From: Sceloporus undulatus | Lineage: Eukaryota > Chordata > Lepidosauria > Squamata > Phrynosomatidae | Direction: 5' to 3' | Assembly (NCBI RefSeq): GCF_019175285.1 | Contig: NC_056527.1 | Span: 111,852,799-111,916,798, forward strand | DNA length: 64,000 nucleotides | Shown here: piece after piece, positions 1 to 10,777 of the stretch | Numbering within the stretch: the stretch's first letter is position 1 | Layout: each line of letters starts with the position of its first letter | The notes under the pieces: generated by a model | The model's database searches: none | The model's input: the letters and a program-made list of their open reading frames with translations, nothing else | What the model was told of the DNA's origin: nothing | Translations under genes and position numbers: made by a program

Positions 1-620
1 TGCCTAAAAGCTGTGGTTTTCAAATGGTGGGACCCTTGGGGTCTTTGCAATGTTGGCTCCTTGATAAGAATGTTGAGAATATTTGCAAAATTTCTAGCCC
101 CCAGTGACAAAAAGTGTGTTGACACATTGAGAAGCTCTGCTGAGAAAATGATCAACTATCATAAGTTTTATTCTGCACAAAATTAATGTTGGGTTTTCTT
201 GTACAGAAAATAGCTTTTCTGCTTAAAAAAAGAAGGTGAATTTTCCCCAGAATATGATCATAACTATAGCATTTTCTGCACAGACAATTCTGTTTTTTGC
301 ACAGGGATATTATTTTCTGTGCAAGAATCCCATGTGCTAAATTTGCACAGAACAAGTCCCAAATTGTAAATGGTTTTCAAAAACTTCAGCAGAAAGAATT
401 GCATCCCTACATAGGACAATAATGAGTAGTCATGGCCACCATTGCTGAATATGTTCTCTTGTTTGTGCAGATTATAGGAAATTGCCCTAAATGTAAGTAC
501 AAATTTAGCAACTTTTTTTTTAAAAAAAGAAAAAGGTTTACAAGATTACTCTGACAGCTGAGTTTCTTCTAGTTTCTAAAAACAGAAACTAGCCACCAAT
601 GCAAGTAGAAAGCACAGCTC
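1..620. repeat. unclassified AT-rich repeat, then unique sequence
   Basis: Positions 130-400 carry several copies, in both orientations, of a short word close to TTTTCTGCACAG. The same texture recurs at 7620-7860 and 22010-22190, so this is probably an interspersed family with internal foldback. The first 60 bases resemble the TTCTCAAATGGTGGGACCC start seen again at 40479. Nothing is recognised in 401-620. Confidence 0.4.
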
Positions 621-1075
621 CTAGTACACATGTTGAAAATACTGATATGTCTCTGAAGGTCTGTCACTTTTCTGATAGCTTGTATATGGTGTCTGGAGGA
701 TTTGGACAGTACTTTCTACCTGCTTCAGCAGCCCATTTCTGTAAAAGATAATACCTCGAAGATGTGTGATTTCATCTGTGCACATGGTCCCTCCAACCGT
801 GTACATTGCAACTGTTCCCACTGTGATCATGTGTTTGTAGTTGCTGTGGCCAGCGAGGCACCATAGCCAGATTTCTGTTGGAAGCCTCTCCATGCTTAGC
901 TAGGATGGTCCTCAGATGGCAGACATGCAGTCTATCAGTGTATCCCTGCACTAGTCAAAAACCTTGCCAGCCTTGCCAGCTTGGCAGAATCTGGAATAGT
1001 TTGTGCTCCACTGGCATAACCTTTGAGAATCCAGGGTCACCACACCACACTAGGTTAACACCTTGTGAAGGTAAA
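621..1075. other. no recognised feature
   Basis: A 90-codon frame on the minus strand (621-893) resembles no family I know. No splice-flanked exon or repeat is recognised here. Confidence 0.4.
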
Positions 1076-1416
1076 TACAAGCTGAGTCTCCAGCATCCAG
1101 AATTCCAAAATCTGAAATCCCCCCCAAACCAAAACTTCTTAATTGGTGGCTGAGGTAGCGACAGCTTTGCCTTTTGATTGTTCAGTGTACACAAGCTTTG
1201 TTTCATGCACAAAATTATTCAAAATACTTCATGCTATGTGGATAAGGTGTACTGGAAACATACATGAATTTTGCATTCAGACTTGGGTCTCATCTCCAAG
1301 ATATCTCATTATGTACGTATATGCAAATACAGGTACTCCAAAATCCAACCCATCCACTCCCATCCAAAATACATCTGGTATCACACATTTCAGATGAAGA
1401 AGATTCAGCCTGTAGT
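1076..1416. mobile_element. pogo/Tigger-like non-autonomous DNA transposon
   Basis: The ends mirror each other: AGCATCCAGAATTCC at the left and CATTTCAGATGAAGAAG towards the right. The interior (CAAAATTATTCAAAATACTT, GACTTGGGTCTCATCTCCAA) matches in pattern a well-known mammalian Tc1/mariner pogo-group MITE. No transposase frame is present. It is diverged and therefore old. Assignment rests on memory of the consensus, not a search. Confidence 0.6.
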
Positions 1417-2178
1417 AATAACCATAAAATTAAAAGAGAAATTCAGTGTGTGGGCCACTGGGTCATCTTTTCGGCAACCTGAGAGGCTCACATAGCAAAG
1501 TTGTTCCTAATCGATTCATGCATGAACTTGAGAGAAGCAAATCAAGTGAGTTGCTTTGGGATTGTGTCTCCATGCCCGCAGGACAAAGAATTTGCTCTGA
1601 TTTTTAGTCCAAATTTTAAAGGCACTGTCCCAGGTACTGAAGCTTTTGAGGTGGTTTGATTCAGCCCCTTGGACAGTGCTTTGAAATTTACGATAGACTG
1701 GAAGAACCCTTTAATTCTTCTTGCATTTCTCTTTTCCCACATTAAGTGACTTATGTTGACGAAGCATACACACTGGAACACATCTTGGCATCTTTTTCTT
1801 GCTTGTGTTCCTTGGCTGATACCTTGAAACTGCTAGGTAGCGATTCTGTTTGGAAATGATTGCTTAAACCTGTTTTTCACTTCATACAGCACTCTCACCC
1901 TGACAGATCCCTTCTTCTGTGCCATCTTTTGTGGTGCATTGATCCTTCTGAAAAACAATTGCAGTTAGTCTCCTGTCCTCATCCTTGCCAGTCTCACTGT
2001 TCCAGATGTGCTTGAGTTGCCTTAACATGAGGGTGTTCTTTCTAAGATAAGCTGTTGTTCAGTAAAAGAAAGATTTGACACCAGAGGGAAAGGAACTGGA
2101 CCAACATTTTTGGCTTTTTGTTTAGGCATACAAGCATGTAAGTGGGTGGAATTTTATCACCATCTGGTAGCACAAAAC
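1417..2178. other. no gene recognised
   Basis: Mixed-composition sequence with short frames on both strands and no domain I recognise. It might be a decayed processed copy of some gene on the minus strand, but nothing supports a name. Confidence 0.4.
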
Positions 2179-2365
2179 TTACAGTCAGCCCTCCATATCT
2201 ATAAAAATATTTATATAAATTCCAAAAAAGCAAACCTTGATTTTGTCATTTTACATAAGGGACATCAATTTATTATGCCATTGTATTTAATGGGATTGAG
2301 CATCCATGGATTTAGGTATCCACAGGGGTCTTAAAACCAAACCCCAGTGGATACCAAGACTTACT
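2179..2365. mobile_element. pogo/Tigger-like MITE, right end decayed
   Basis: Starts with ACAGTCAGCCCTCCATATCT and contains the family's inner words (GCAAACCTTGATTTTG, CCATTGTATTTAATGGG). Related copies lie at 13585, 13814, 22553, 28296, 47226 and 60437. Confidence 0.65.
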
Positions 2366-2529
2366 TTTTTTTTTAGTACAACTTAACCTGTGTTCCCCCC
2401 AGGTTTGCTGCATCCTGCTTACAAGATGCAGGATCAAACCCCCAAATCAGGTCTGGGCTGTCTTCACGATGTCTGCACCTAATTTGGGGCCTCCTCCCCA
2501 TAAGCCATATTTTAATAACTCCCCCTTTG

Positions 2530-2880
2530 CTGAAGGTTTTCAGAGGAGTTTCAGCAACAATGGGTGGCTGCCTCTTTACTTGTAGTCCTTGTTCATCACC
2601 TGGTGCTGCTATTGTGGGTGCGAGTCACTCTGAGGTCAGAACAAGGTGCCCAGTGGTTAGGTGCCTTGTTTTGACCTCAGCGGTGGCACCAGGTGCTGAA
2701 TGGGGACCATGTGTGGGAAGGCAACTAACACTGTCGTTGGGAAAAGAGACCACAATACTCCAGGAATATAGTATTCTGGCAAACACCATGTCAGTGGAGT
2801 GTGTAATCCTCTGCATCTTTGGGCAAACTTTAAAGGAGCTATCCAAATGCTGACCCTATTCCCCAGAATAGCTTTTAAGC
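2530..2880. repeat. unclassified interspersed repeat
   Basis: Contains an inverted pair around GGTCAGAACAAGGTGCC and GGTGCCTTGTTTTGACC (2635-2680) and the phrase ACTCCAGGAATATAGTATTC. Similar words recur at 30180-30420 and 11800-11870, so it is a repeat rather than a gene. Confidence 0.4.
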
Positions 2881-3141
2881 ACCTCACTTTCAAGTTCAGA
2901 CTAAAAGCTGGAGCAGGTTCACCACCTCATTGACATACGGACCTCCAACCACCATCATATTTCTGCTGCCTTGAGTGAATGGCTTGAAATATCATTTTTT
3001 AACTGTTTATGGCTTCACCTTTTCACACTACACTGTTATGGCACTATGATTCCTCTCTAATTCCCATGGCAATTATGGAATCCTGGGATTAGCAGTTTAA
3101 GAAGGGGCATTTAGAATTCACACCCAGAGAGCTTTAGCCTC

Positions 3142-3375
3142 TTGTTGTTGTTGTGTACTTTCAAGTCATTTCCAGCTTATGACAATTTATGATAGGTGAC
3201 CCTATCACAGGGTTTTCTTGGCAACTTTCCTCAGAGGGAGTTTGCCATTGCCATCCTCTGAGGCTGAGAGATTCCAAGGTCATCCTGTGGGTTTCCATAG
3301 CCAAATGGAGATTGGAACCCTCCTCTCCAAAGTCATGGTCCAATGCTCAAACTAGTACACCATGTTGGCTCTTAG
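3142..3375 (-). mobile_element. tRNA-derived SINE with Bov-B-like tail
   Basis: On the + strand it runs from a (GTT)n tail through the Bov-B-like segment (TTTCAAGTCATTTCCAGCTT) to the tRNA-like head ending ACCATGTTGGCTCT. The element is therefore on the minus strand. About 230 bp, near full length, diverged. Confidence 0.8.
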
Positions 3376-3599
3376 CCCCTTACCATACTACAAGCCTCAA
3401 GATTCCTCAGGATGCAGCAAGAATGGTAAAAAGTGGGATCAAAGTGCTATTAACTTTATAGTGTGAATGGTTTCAGAATTCCAGGGCAGGGTGGAAGATT
3501 GATTCACCCTCTGGATTATCTTGGAGAAGAGGAATTGTTGGAAATCAACACTTGTTTTGTGCCTCATAGCTAAAGCTGCAAAATCACCATCAAATCAAA

Positions 3600-3730
3600 A
3601 GAAAATGTGGAGTCTCCTTTTGGGGAGGCTGGATGGCCATGAGTCAGGAGTGCCTTGAATGTGGGTTCCTGCATAGCAGGGGTTGGACTGGGCAGCCTTT
3701 GGTGTCTCTTCCAACCCTATGATTCTACCT
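3600..3730 (+). mobile_element. CR1 LINE 3' end
   Basis: GAGGCTGGATGGCCATG, TCCTGCATAGCAGGGGTTGG and CTTCCAACCCTATGATTCTA are the characteristic end of a CR1 element. Strongly 5'-truncated. Confidence 0.8.
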
Positions 3731-4009
3731 GAACTAAAGATATTAATCTTGCTTGCTCTTTTTAAATGGACATCTTGGGATGAGGCTGGCAAAGATGAGG
3801 GAACCCTAAAGAAGGGAATGAAATGTGCCACGCTATGGAAGAAGGTGCTTTGAAGTTGGGGAATGCACCTCCTAGGATCTTGGCCCTTGGGATGGTGATA
3901 GGAACAGAGCTTAGAGAGAGAAAAACCCTTCAGAACTTGGAAAGTTACCTTTGGAAAGTACCTAATTCTCATTATACGTTGCAATAATTAATAATAACTT
4001 CATTGCTTG

Positions 4010-4380
4010 TGGCAGTGTTGAAGAAGTAACCTGTTGTGTTACATTGTACTGCTTGTTACTTTTCTGTTACTTTTGAAAATTACTAGTTGACTCATGTGGC
4101 AGGGCAGGGGCCATAGCTGGAGAAAGCTACTACAACAGGATCAGCAATAAAATGACGTAAACCATGAAAAATTCTAAAATGCCCTTTAAAAGGAGCATTG
4201 GAAAGTAACTAGAAACCATTATACCAATAAGGCAACATTGCTTGCATTCCTTGCTTTATTTTTGACATGACTTTTAGACCCTTATACATACATTCCAGGT
4301 AATAACTTGGTACAGGGAATTATATTACCATTACTTTTGAAATGTAATTTCAGCACAAAAGTGACAATGTTAGTTGTCAA
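4010..4380. mobile_element. palindromic AT-rich MITE, possibly hAT-like
   Basis: CAGTGTTGAAGAAGTAACCT with GTTACTTTT words at the left is mirrored by TTACTTTTGAAATGTAA and GTGACAATGTTAG at the right. This resembles non-autonomous hAT elements rich in AGTAAC/GTTACT. No target duplication was resolved. Confidence 0.4.
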
Positions 4381-4384
4381 TCAG

Positions 4385-4500
4385 TGCTTCCAAGGTCTGT
4401 AGGGGACAAAGAAGAATCCCCTTTGAACTATAACTCCCATTATCCCCCAGCCTCACTGACACAGCTGGATGAGGCCTTCTGGGAGTTGTAGTCCAAAACC
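4385..4500. repeat. short inverted-repeat element
   Basis: AACTATAACTCCCATTATCC at the left is mirrored by CTGGGAGTTGTAGTCCAAAA at the right. The same word pair recurs around 6830, 9200, 17850, 33500, 58890 and 63640. Confidence 0.45.
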
Positions 4501-4594
4501 AGGATTTTTTCCAAGCTCTGGACTGAAGCCGTAGGGCTGGGAAACTGGGTTATCAAAACGCTCCAAAATGTTTTCTTGAAGGGAGGGATGGTTG

Positions 4595-4655
4595 GTGTTT
4601 TATATATACAGTATATATATATATAAATGTGTATATGTATATTTTTATATGTATT
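4595..4655. repeat. TA-rich simple repeat
   Basis: Run of TATATA/TGTATA. Low complexity; it accounts for the open frames across it on both strands. Confidence 0.85.
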
Positions 4656-5822
4656 TGATGGAGTGGTGGGAATGTTCTTTTGTAATTAAATGCATAAAAG
4701 GCGTAAAGGAAATGGCGTGTCTTGTGCAACTGTTTGTGTATTTGTGCGTGTGTTTTCATTTCTGGTTGCTGGAGAGAGCTCAAAGAAAGGGAAGTTCAAA
4801 AAATGTAGAAAATGTGGAAATCGGCTGGCCATCTCTCTACTGCTGATGTTTTGAACAGTGCTCCTTTTTTGCAGCCAAAACAACACCATCCCTTTACACA
4901 AGGAATTTCCCACCAAGCTTGTGAGGAAACCCCAAGATGAATGCCTATAGAACTGTGATTTATGATTTATTTGAGATATTAGTAGGGACAGGGGATCCTC
5001 TTTGTGGAGTGAAGTCCCCAGAATCTTTGGCACAGGGTGGGAGATTTAGCCCCGTCAAAAGTAGTATTTCCAAGCTCAGCGATAGAGTGTTGCAGAGAAA
5101 GTTATGGCTCTCAATCAATCTAATTGAGGATGGGTCACTGCAGGTTGGAGTTGAAGGCATTTAACTGGCTCAAAGCTTTGTGGAAAGAATATGTGCTCAG
5201 CCTTATCTTCTACAACTGGCTGGGAAGAGAGGAAACCATTAAAAAAATGCAAAGAGGTTGTGAAAGAGAAACCAAGCCATGGGAGGAAACTCCTGGCAGT
5301 GTTGGAGGGTGTTTCAGCAGGAAGAGAAGCGGAATTTGAGAAAAAGACAGCCATGCTCTCCCAGGCCTGAAGTCAAAACTCTGGTGCCCTGAAAAGAAGA
5401 CTGCGAGAGAGAGAAAAAGAGAGGTATTGACAGTGTGGTGTAGAACTATGGGGAAAGTGTATGGATGGGTGAGAAGGAGGGAAAGAGTGTTGGCAGCCTT
5501 AACTTCATCTATTGGCTTTCTCCCCACATAGCTCAGGCGCATCATAATTGCCATTGGTGCCGGAAATCTCACCACATCAGGGTTTCTGACAGTGGTGGCC
5601 CATGTCACTTTGGAAAAGTCATGGGCATCTGCGGTGGCCAGATTTAGAAATCAGAAAGGAAAGAGCATTTCCAAGATTTGTTACTCTAGTAGGCCAGGGA
5701 ATGAAGGAGCCAGCTGCTTTTCCTGCCCCTCCCTTGCCCTGTCTTCTCCATCATGCTCAGTTGGGGCTCCAAGCAGAGTTTGGGAAGTTACTCTTAGAAA
5801 TAATTAATCATTTTTTGCTTGC
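4656..5822. other. no gene recognised
   Basis: About 1.2 kb with short overlapping frames on both strands, none resembling a known protein and none flanked by convincing splice sites. No repeat family recognised. Confidence 0.4.
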
Positions 5823-5966
5823 TTTTCAGGCTATGTGGACATGTTCTGGAAGAGTTTATGCTCGTGTAACATCAGGAATAAACTGTTCCAGAACATGACC
5901 ACATAGCCCGAAAACCCCACAAAAAACTACGGATGCAAGCTGTGAAAGCCTTCGACTTCAAATTAT
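5823..5966. mobile_element. foldback element
   Basis: A left arm of about 38 bases (GCTATGTGGACATGTTCTGG) and its mirror at 5877-5914 (CCAGAACATGACCACATAGC) flank a loop of about 16 bases. The following TGTGAAAGCCTTCGACTTC is the usual neighbour of this repeat in reptile DNA as I remember it. Confidence 0.6.
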
Positions 5967-6217
5967 TTAATATTAAGGTGCTGCATGAGTATTGCCAGAT
6001 CTACAGGCCTGGCTCTGATTGTCAGGGCTTGAACACTTTTCAATGGTTCACTGGGTGAAGCTGAGTCCTCTCAAGACAAGGTTCCCACATACACACTTGT
6101 GTATGTAAATATGTGTATGTGTGTGTGTGTGTTCCTCAATACTTAGTGGTGGTGTTTTAATTGAATTTGAGACTCTGTGTAACTGTGGATGATGCTTAAT
6201 GATCTCACCCAGACTGT

Positions 6218-6478
6218 TGTTGTTGTGATGGTGGTGATGGTGTGCCTTTAAGTTGTTTCTGATTTATGGCCACCCTAGGATGAACCTATCACAGGGTTTC
6301 TCGACAGAGGGTTTTTTTCGTCAGACGGGTTTTGCCATTGCCATCTTCTGTGGCTGAGCAAGTGTGACTTGCCCAAGGGTTACCCAGTGGATTTCCATGG
6401 CTGAGCAAGGATTTGAACCTGCTGCCCACAGTCATAGTCTGCCGCTCAAACCACTATACCATGGTGGCTCTCTCTGGG
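6218..6478 (-). mobile_element. tRNA-derived SINE with Bov-B-like tail
   Basis: TGTGCCTTTAAGTTGTTTCT followed by the Bov-B-like middle, then AACCACTATACCATGGTGGC at the tRNA-like head. Near full length. Confidence 0.8.
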
Positions 6479-6943
6479 GCCCCATCTTATAATATCAACC
6501 TTATGACATTACCAGGGCATTCCCCCTGTGACATCATAGCAAGCCAGTCCAGATCTTAGGTTTTGATGGGGAATAGTCCTGGCCTGGCAACAGTAACTAT
6601 TTACTGTTATGTTTGTGTACATATGTGCCTTCAAGTTGCCTGTGAACTAGTTGTACTCTCTGAGCTTGATCTACCTTACAGGACAGTTGTGATGCTGAAG
6701 CAAGGATAAGGAAAGCCATGTATAAAATCAATTAATAGAGCAGGTTGAAATAAATTATATCCTGCAGAATTTTTCAATCCAATCTGCTTCTCTCCAGATC
6801 TGTTGTGGCCACAGCTCCCCTCACGACAATGAACCTACTTGGTAGGGATTATGGACGTTGTAGTACAACACATCTGGAACGGTGTGTGTTAAGAATGATT
6901 GGTAGACTGCTTCAAAACACTTATATTTAATTCAGTAATCATA

Positions 6944-7150
6944 GAATCATAGAATTGGAAGAGACCCCAAGAGCCATCCAGTCCAACCCCGACCATGCAG
7001 GAACTCAAAATCAAAGCACCTCTGACAGAGGGCCATCCAGCCTCTGTTTAAAACCACCAAAGAAGGAGACTCCACCACATGAGTCCAAGGCAGCATATTC
7101 CATTGTCACCATCAGGAAGTTTTTATTGTTTAGGTAGAATCTATTGTGGA
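6944..7150 (-). mobile_element. CR1 LINE 3' end
   Basis: Begins ATCATAGAATCATAGAATTG on the + strand, the reverse complement of the CR1 terminal repeat. It continues through CATCCAGTCCAACCCC and CACCATCAGGAAGTTTTT, the 3' end of the second reading frame read backwards. Confidence 0.85.
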
Positions 7151-7264
7151 TTGGAGGAGGTCCTTTTCTTCTCCATTAATTTGTTAATCAATCATGGGGT
7201 TGGGTAATGAGATTGAGAACTACTGCTCCATATACAGATGATTTTCAGTAGAACCACGAGGATT

Positions 7265-7505
7265 TCTGATTTGCTTGTAGATGTATATATCTTCAAGTCA
7301 CCCGTCAACTTATGGCAACCCCTTTATTTCTTAGGGTTTTCTTTGGCAAGGAATACTCAGAGGTGGTTTTGCCAGTTCCTTCCTATGAAATATAACTTAT
7401 AGAATTTGGCATTCATTGGCATTCTCCAATGCAAGTACTAACTAGGGTCAACCTTGCTAAGCCTCCAAGATCAGACAGGAACTGGGGCTTTAAAGGTATT
7501 TAGGC
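7265..7505 (-). mobile_element. 5S rRNA-derived SINE with Bov-B-like tail
   Basis: The tail (CTTCAAGTCACCCGTCAACT) comes first on the + strand. Then follows a decayed reverse complement of 5S rRNA: CAAGTACTAACTAGGGTC, then TGCTAAGCCTCCAAGATC. Resembles the 5S-Sauria type SINEs known from lizards. Confidence 0.8.
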
Positions 7506-7619
7506 TCCTGTGATTTCCAATTGCTTAATATGGGCTGCAAATCTTCCTTTTATTTCTCCCTTGCATGCAGGTCTGAAAAACTCCTGTTGCTTTCTCCCCA
7601 CTGAAAGAGAATACTGGTA

Positions 7620-7860
7620 ATTGTATGCACTGATCGATCACTGTTTACACTTTGAGACACCTTTGGGACAAATTATTTGTGCAGAAATACATGTGGTTTT
7701 GCTGCAGAATTTCAGAAATTGGTGTTTGTTTGGGAGTTTTGTTTTGTATAAAGCACACTGGTTTCTGCACAATAAACATTTTTCTCTGCATGCTAGAAAC
7801 CACATGAATTTCCAGGCCAATGAATTGTCCTGAAAGAAGCCGCAAACTGCAAAATTGTGG
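7620..7860. repeat. unclassified AT-rich repeat
   Basis: Same TTTCTGCACA / TGTGCAGAAA vocabulary as 130-400 and 22010-22190, in both orientations. Confidence 0.35.
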
Positions 7861-8314
7861 AATAACTCACAGCTGTTCTCCTTTATCTAGATGGGTTTCC
7901 TGTCCTGGGACACCCTTTTCCCCCCCACCAACAATGCAAAAAATAATTATTATTCATCCCATTTCTATTAAGAATAGCACCCCCCTTCTAAATTAGATGG
8001 TGAAATCAAGATGGCTCCAGGGTTCTGAAAACCATGTGCACATAAAAGGAATAGACTGCATGCTCCATTTCTTGTCCTCAAAACACATTCCTGAATTGTG
8101 GAAGAGCTCAGAGAAGCAATTTCTATTTTGCAAGAAGCAATTTCTGTCTCCCTTCTCAGCCTGACTTGCTGAGTCACTAATTTTCCCATGGCTCCAACTG
8201 GGATAACCTTTGGGATTGGAGTGAAAAACAAAGTTGATGCTACAAGCTTCACATCTGCCCATCCTTGATCTAATTGTTACCCAACCTAGTCACCAGCCAT
8301 CACCAACATCTCAT

Positions 8315-8700
8315 GAATTGTATGCTGGCAGATGACCCAATACTTCACAGATGAAAGCCAGGGGACATGTGGCCAACAACATCAGAGGTGGTCAAGATGG
8401 CAGACATTCTTAATGAGGAATAACAGAAATACTAGGAGGGGCAGCTGCCGTTTGCTTTTGTTTCAGCCACCTGGGAAAGGCAACATGGTCCCTCCTCCCC
8501 TTTCTTCCCTGCTGAATTAATTGAGTGCAGACTACTTTTGCACTTTGAACTCAGTTTGCATCAGTAAACTGAAGTAAGCTGAGGACAAAGGTGCAACAGG
8601 GGAGGGGAGAGAAACTGGGACATTTTAAAAGCATCTGACAAAGTGGGATGGCAGAGGATTAATGGGGCCTATCCCTACCAAATTGGGTTGCTTGACAGGT
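8315..8700 (+). repeat. unclassified repeat family U1
   Basis: Shares an ordered set of words with 31770-32160 and 34785-35045 and, inverted, with 37580-38350, 41450-41570 and 52930-53310. These are TTCACAGATGAAA, ACATCAGAG, CTACTTTTGCACTT, GGGACATTTTAAAAGC and GATGGCAGAGGATTAAT. About 390 bp, no coding content. Class unknown. Confidence 0.55.
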
Positions 8701-8745
8701 ATTATTTTATTTATTTATTTATACTCTGCCCTTCAGCCAAAATGC
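8701..8745 (-). mobile_element. LINE 3' tail fragment
   Basis: TTATTTATTTATTTATACTC followed by TGCCCTTCAGCC is the reverse complement of an L2-like 3' end. Only the tail is left. Confidence 0.5.
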
Positions 8746-9049
8746 TATGATGTTGGAGGGAAGAATCTGATTGAGCGCCCCCCCCCCCTGACCATTGGAT
8801 ATGCTAACTGGGACTTCTAGGAGTTGAGCTCCAAAACCTCTGAAACCCCAAAATTCCTCTACTCTTACTCCTTATCACGCATAACTTATCATCTCCACCT
8901 CTCCTCCACCCACCAAAATATAAGAGCATAAGAGACTGCTTTCTGTTGGGTCAAACCATTGGTTTATCTAGACTAGTATAATCAATTTTCAATGGCAGCA
9001 ATTTCTCTCCATGGTTTAAGCAGAATCCTCCCTACCACCACATCTACCT

Positions 9050-9125
9050 GGTATTCCCTAATAGTCTGGCATCCAAGTACTAATCAGGCGTGATTCTGCT
9101 TACCGTCCAAAATGAGATGAAATCT
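9050..9125 (-). mobile_element. 5S-derived SINE fragment
   Basis: TCTGGCATCCAAGTACTAAT and the following GATTCTGCTTACC match the reverse complement of the 5S-like head of the SINEs at 7265 and 61350. The tail is not seen. Confidence 0.5.
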
Positions 9126-10128
9126 ACTATTTTCAGGGTGCAAGGAATAAATAAAGCCTTCAAAGCTTCAGATGTGTTAGTCACACCTTACCTAACATAA
9201 CATCCCCCAGATGGTTTGGGCTACAACTCCCATCATCCTCAGCTAGTTCTAGCGGCATCTGAATGGCAATAGGTTTGAGCAGACTGTCGTCCTAAGGTAG
9301 CCAGGTCTAAGGGGACCAGTGGATGTGTCAGAAAATGGCTATGTTTCTCCCAGGATGGGGGACAAATCCCAAGCTGAGCAGCCCTGTAAAAGGAGAACGC
9401 TTGATTTATTTGTGTGTATGAGAGAGAATAGGATTGCCAGTTCAGGACTGTCCTAGGCCCTGAGTTTTCAGAGGCAAAATCTGAGACCTAGGGATGCCCC
9501 CTGTCATGCCATTAAGCATTATGCATTAAATACCACCTGCCAATGCTCGCCTGCTTGAGGAGACAGGATAAGGATTGTTTAATTTGCTTACTTATTTATA
9601 GCCTAAAAGTGGATACAGAGCAGAGTAGAGGATGAGCCCTGGCACCACAACAATTATGGGGGGTGGGGAGGAGAAAAAATTAGGTAAATACATTGAACTC
9701 ACTGTAGAGTCTTTGCCGATTGCAGAAAGAAATTGATGGTGCCTTGCAAAATTACAGTATAGCAAGCTGTTGTGCATTAGGTGAACTGGAGTTCTGCACA
9801 CAGCCCTTTCTTCTTGCTCAGAGTCGAGTCCACCAAAATGGGAGAATTTGATCCCTCATCTCCCCCTTGGAGATGACCCATGAAAACTGGAGATCTGCCA
9901 ACTCTAAGTAATGTGGTGGTTTTGAAGCCTGTGTATCCATTCCTAACTGGCACTGGGGTTCACTGGATCTTCGCAAAGGTGATGTGCTTTGTTCTTGTGA
10001 AATGTCAGCACACAAAAATGCCAGGAGAGAGTGAAGATGCGTGTGCTTGTGCAATTTTGAGCCAGGCAGAGAATGGAGCTTCAACATTGTTGTCACTAAT
10101 TTCCTTCTTTTGCATTATGGGCTGCATC
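9126..10128. other. no gene recognised
   Basis: Contains one ACAACTCCCATCATCC repeat fragment at 9200-9270. Otherwise nothing is recognised; the short frames lack family resemblance. Confidence 0.4.
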
Positions 10129-10335
10129 TGAACTACAGAAATAACACAGTTTGACAATACTTTAACTGCTGTGGCTTTGAAATTCTGAGATTTGTAGTTT
10201 GCTGTGGCACCAGAGCTCTCTGACAGGAAAGGCAAAACATCTCATAAAACTACAAATCCTAGAATTCCACCACACTGAGCCATGGCTATTAAAGGGGCGA
10301 AACTGCATCATTTCTGCAGTGCAGATGCAGGAAAT
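10129..10335. mobile_element. palindromic MITE (family P1)
   Basis: GCATCTGAACTACAGAAATA at the left and its mirror TTTCTGCAGTGCAGATGCAG at the right enclose two arms. The arms pair around a centre GAGCTCTCTGACAGG. About 205 bp, no coding content. It is the commonest foldback family in the window and ends about 300 bp upstream of the RIPK3 start codon. Confidence 0.75.
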
Positions 10336-10579
10336 GTCACTAAACACAAATTAATTGTTTCTGCAGAGCTGTACCCATACTTGAGGTACATGATGCCAAA
10401 TCTACTAGGGGTGGCTCCTGAATGATCTTCAGGGTTGACTTGAGAAAGGGATCTTAACCCAGACATATCTTCTCTATATCTTGGCATGTTTGTCAGCCTC
10501 TGCATTTCACTTGCACAGGTGATTTCTCTCTTCTTAGTGACACCAAAGCTACCTCTTTTCTTTTGAGACAGGTTTCAGC

Positions 10580-10588
10580 ATGATTTAA
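10580..10588 (+). promoter_or_regulatory. RIPK3: minimal upstream ORF before RIPK3 (conditional)
   Basis: ATG ATT TAA lies 50 bases before the start codon. It matters only if this stretch is transcribed as 5' UTR. A pyrimidine-rich tract ending GAGACAG at 10570 could instead be a splice acceptor for a leader exon. Confidence 0.25.
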
Positions 10589-10631
10589 AACTGAGACACC
10601 CCTCACTGCTGGCAGAGGGCTATTTGGAAAG

Positions 10632-10777
10632 ATGGCAGCTCCCAATAAGTTCTATGAGGAGATCAGCTGCGAGCGCATGAAGGACTTCTACTTCATCGGT
10701 CGAGGGGCCTTCGGTGACATCTACCGGGCTCGGCACCAAGACTGGGGGATTGATGTGGCAGTAAAGATTCTTAGCCG
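10632..10777 (+). CDS. RIPK3: RIPK3 exon 1
   Basis: Codons 1-48 plus two bases. Holds the glycine-rich loop (GRGAFG, residues 23-28) and the ATP-binding lysine K45 in VAVK. The donor is GTAGTG, weak; a stronger-looking GTAAAG overlaps the lysine codon at 10761. Only the 10778 donor keeps frame with exon 2. Confidence 0.9.

Noticed and set aside
621-893. 90-codon minus-strand frame
   Set aside because: No family resemblance, no splice-like borders and no supporting neighbours; chance or an unrecognisable relic.
3595-3984. 129-codon minus-strand frame
   Set aside because: Its C-terminal part is the antisense of a CR1 end; the remainder is not recognisable.
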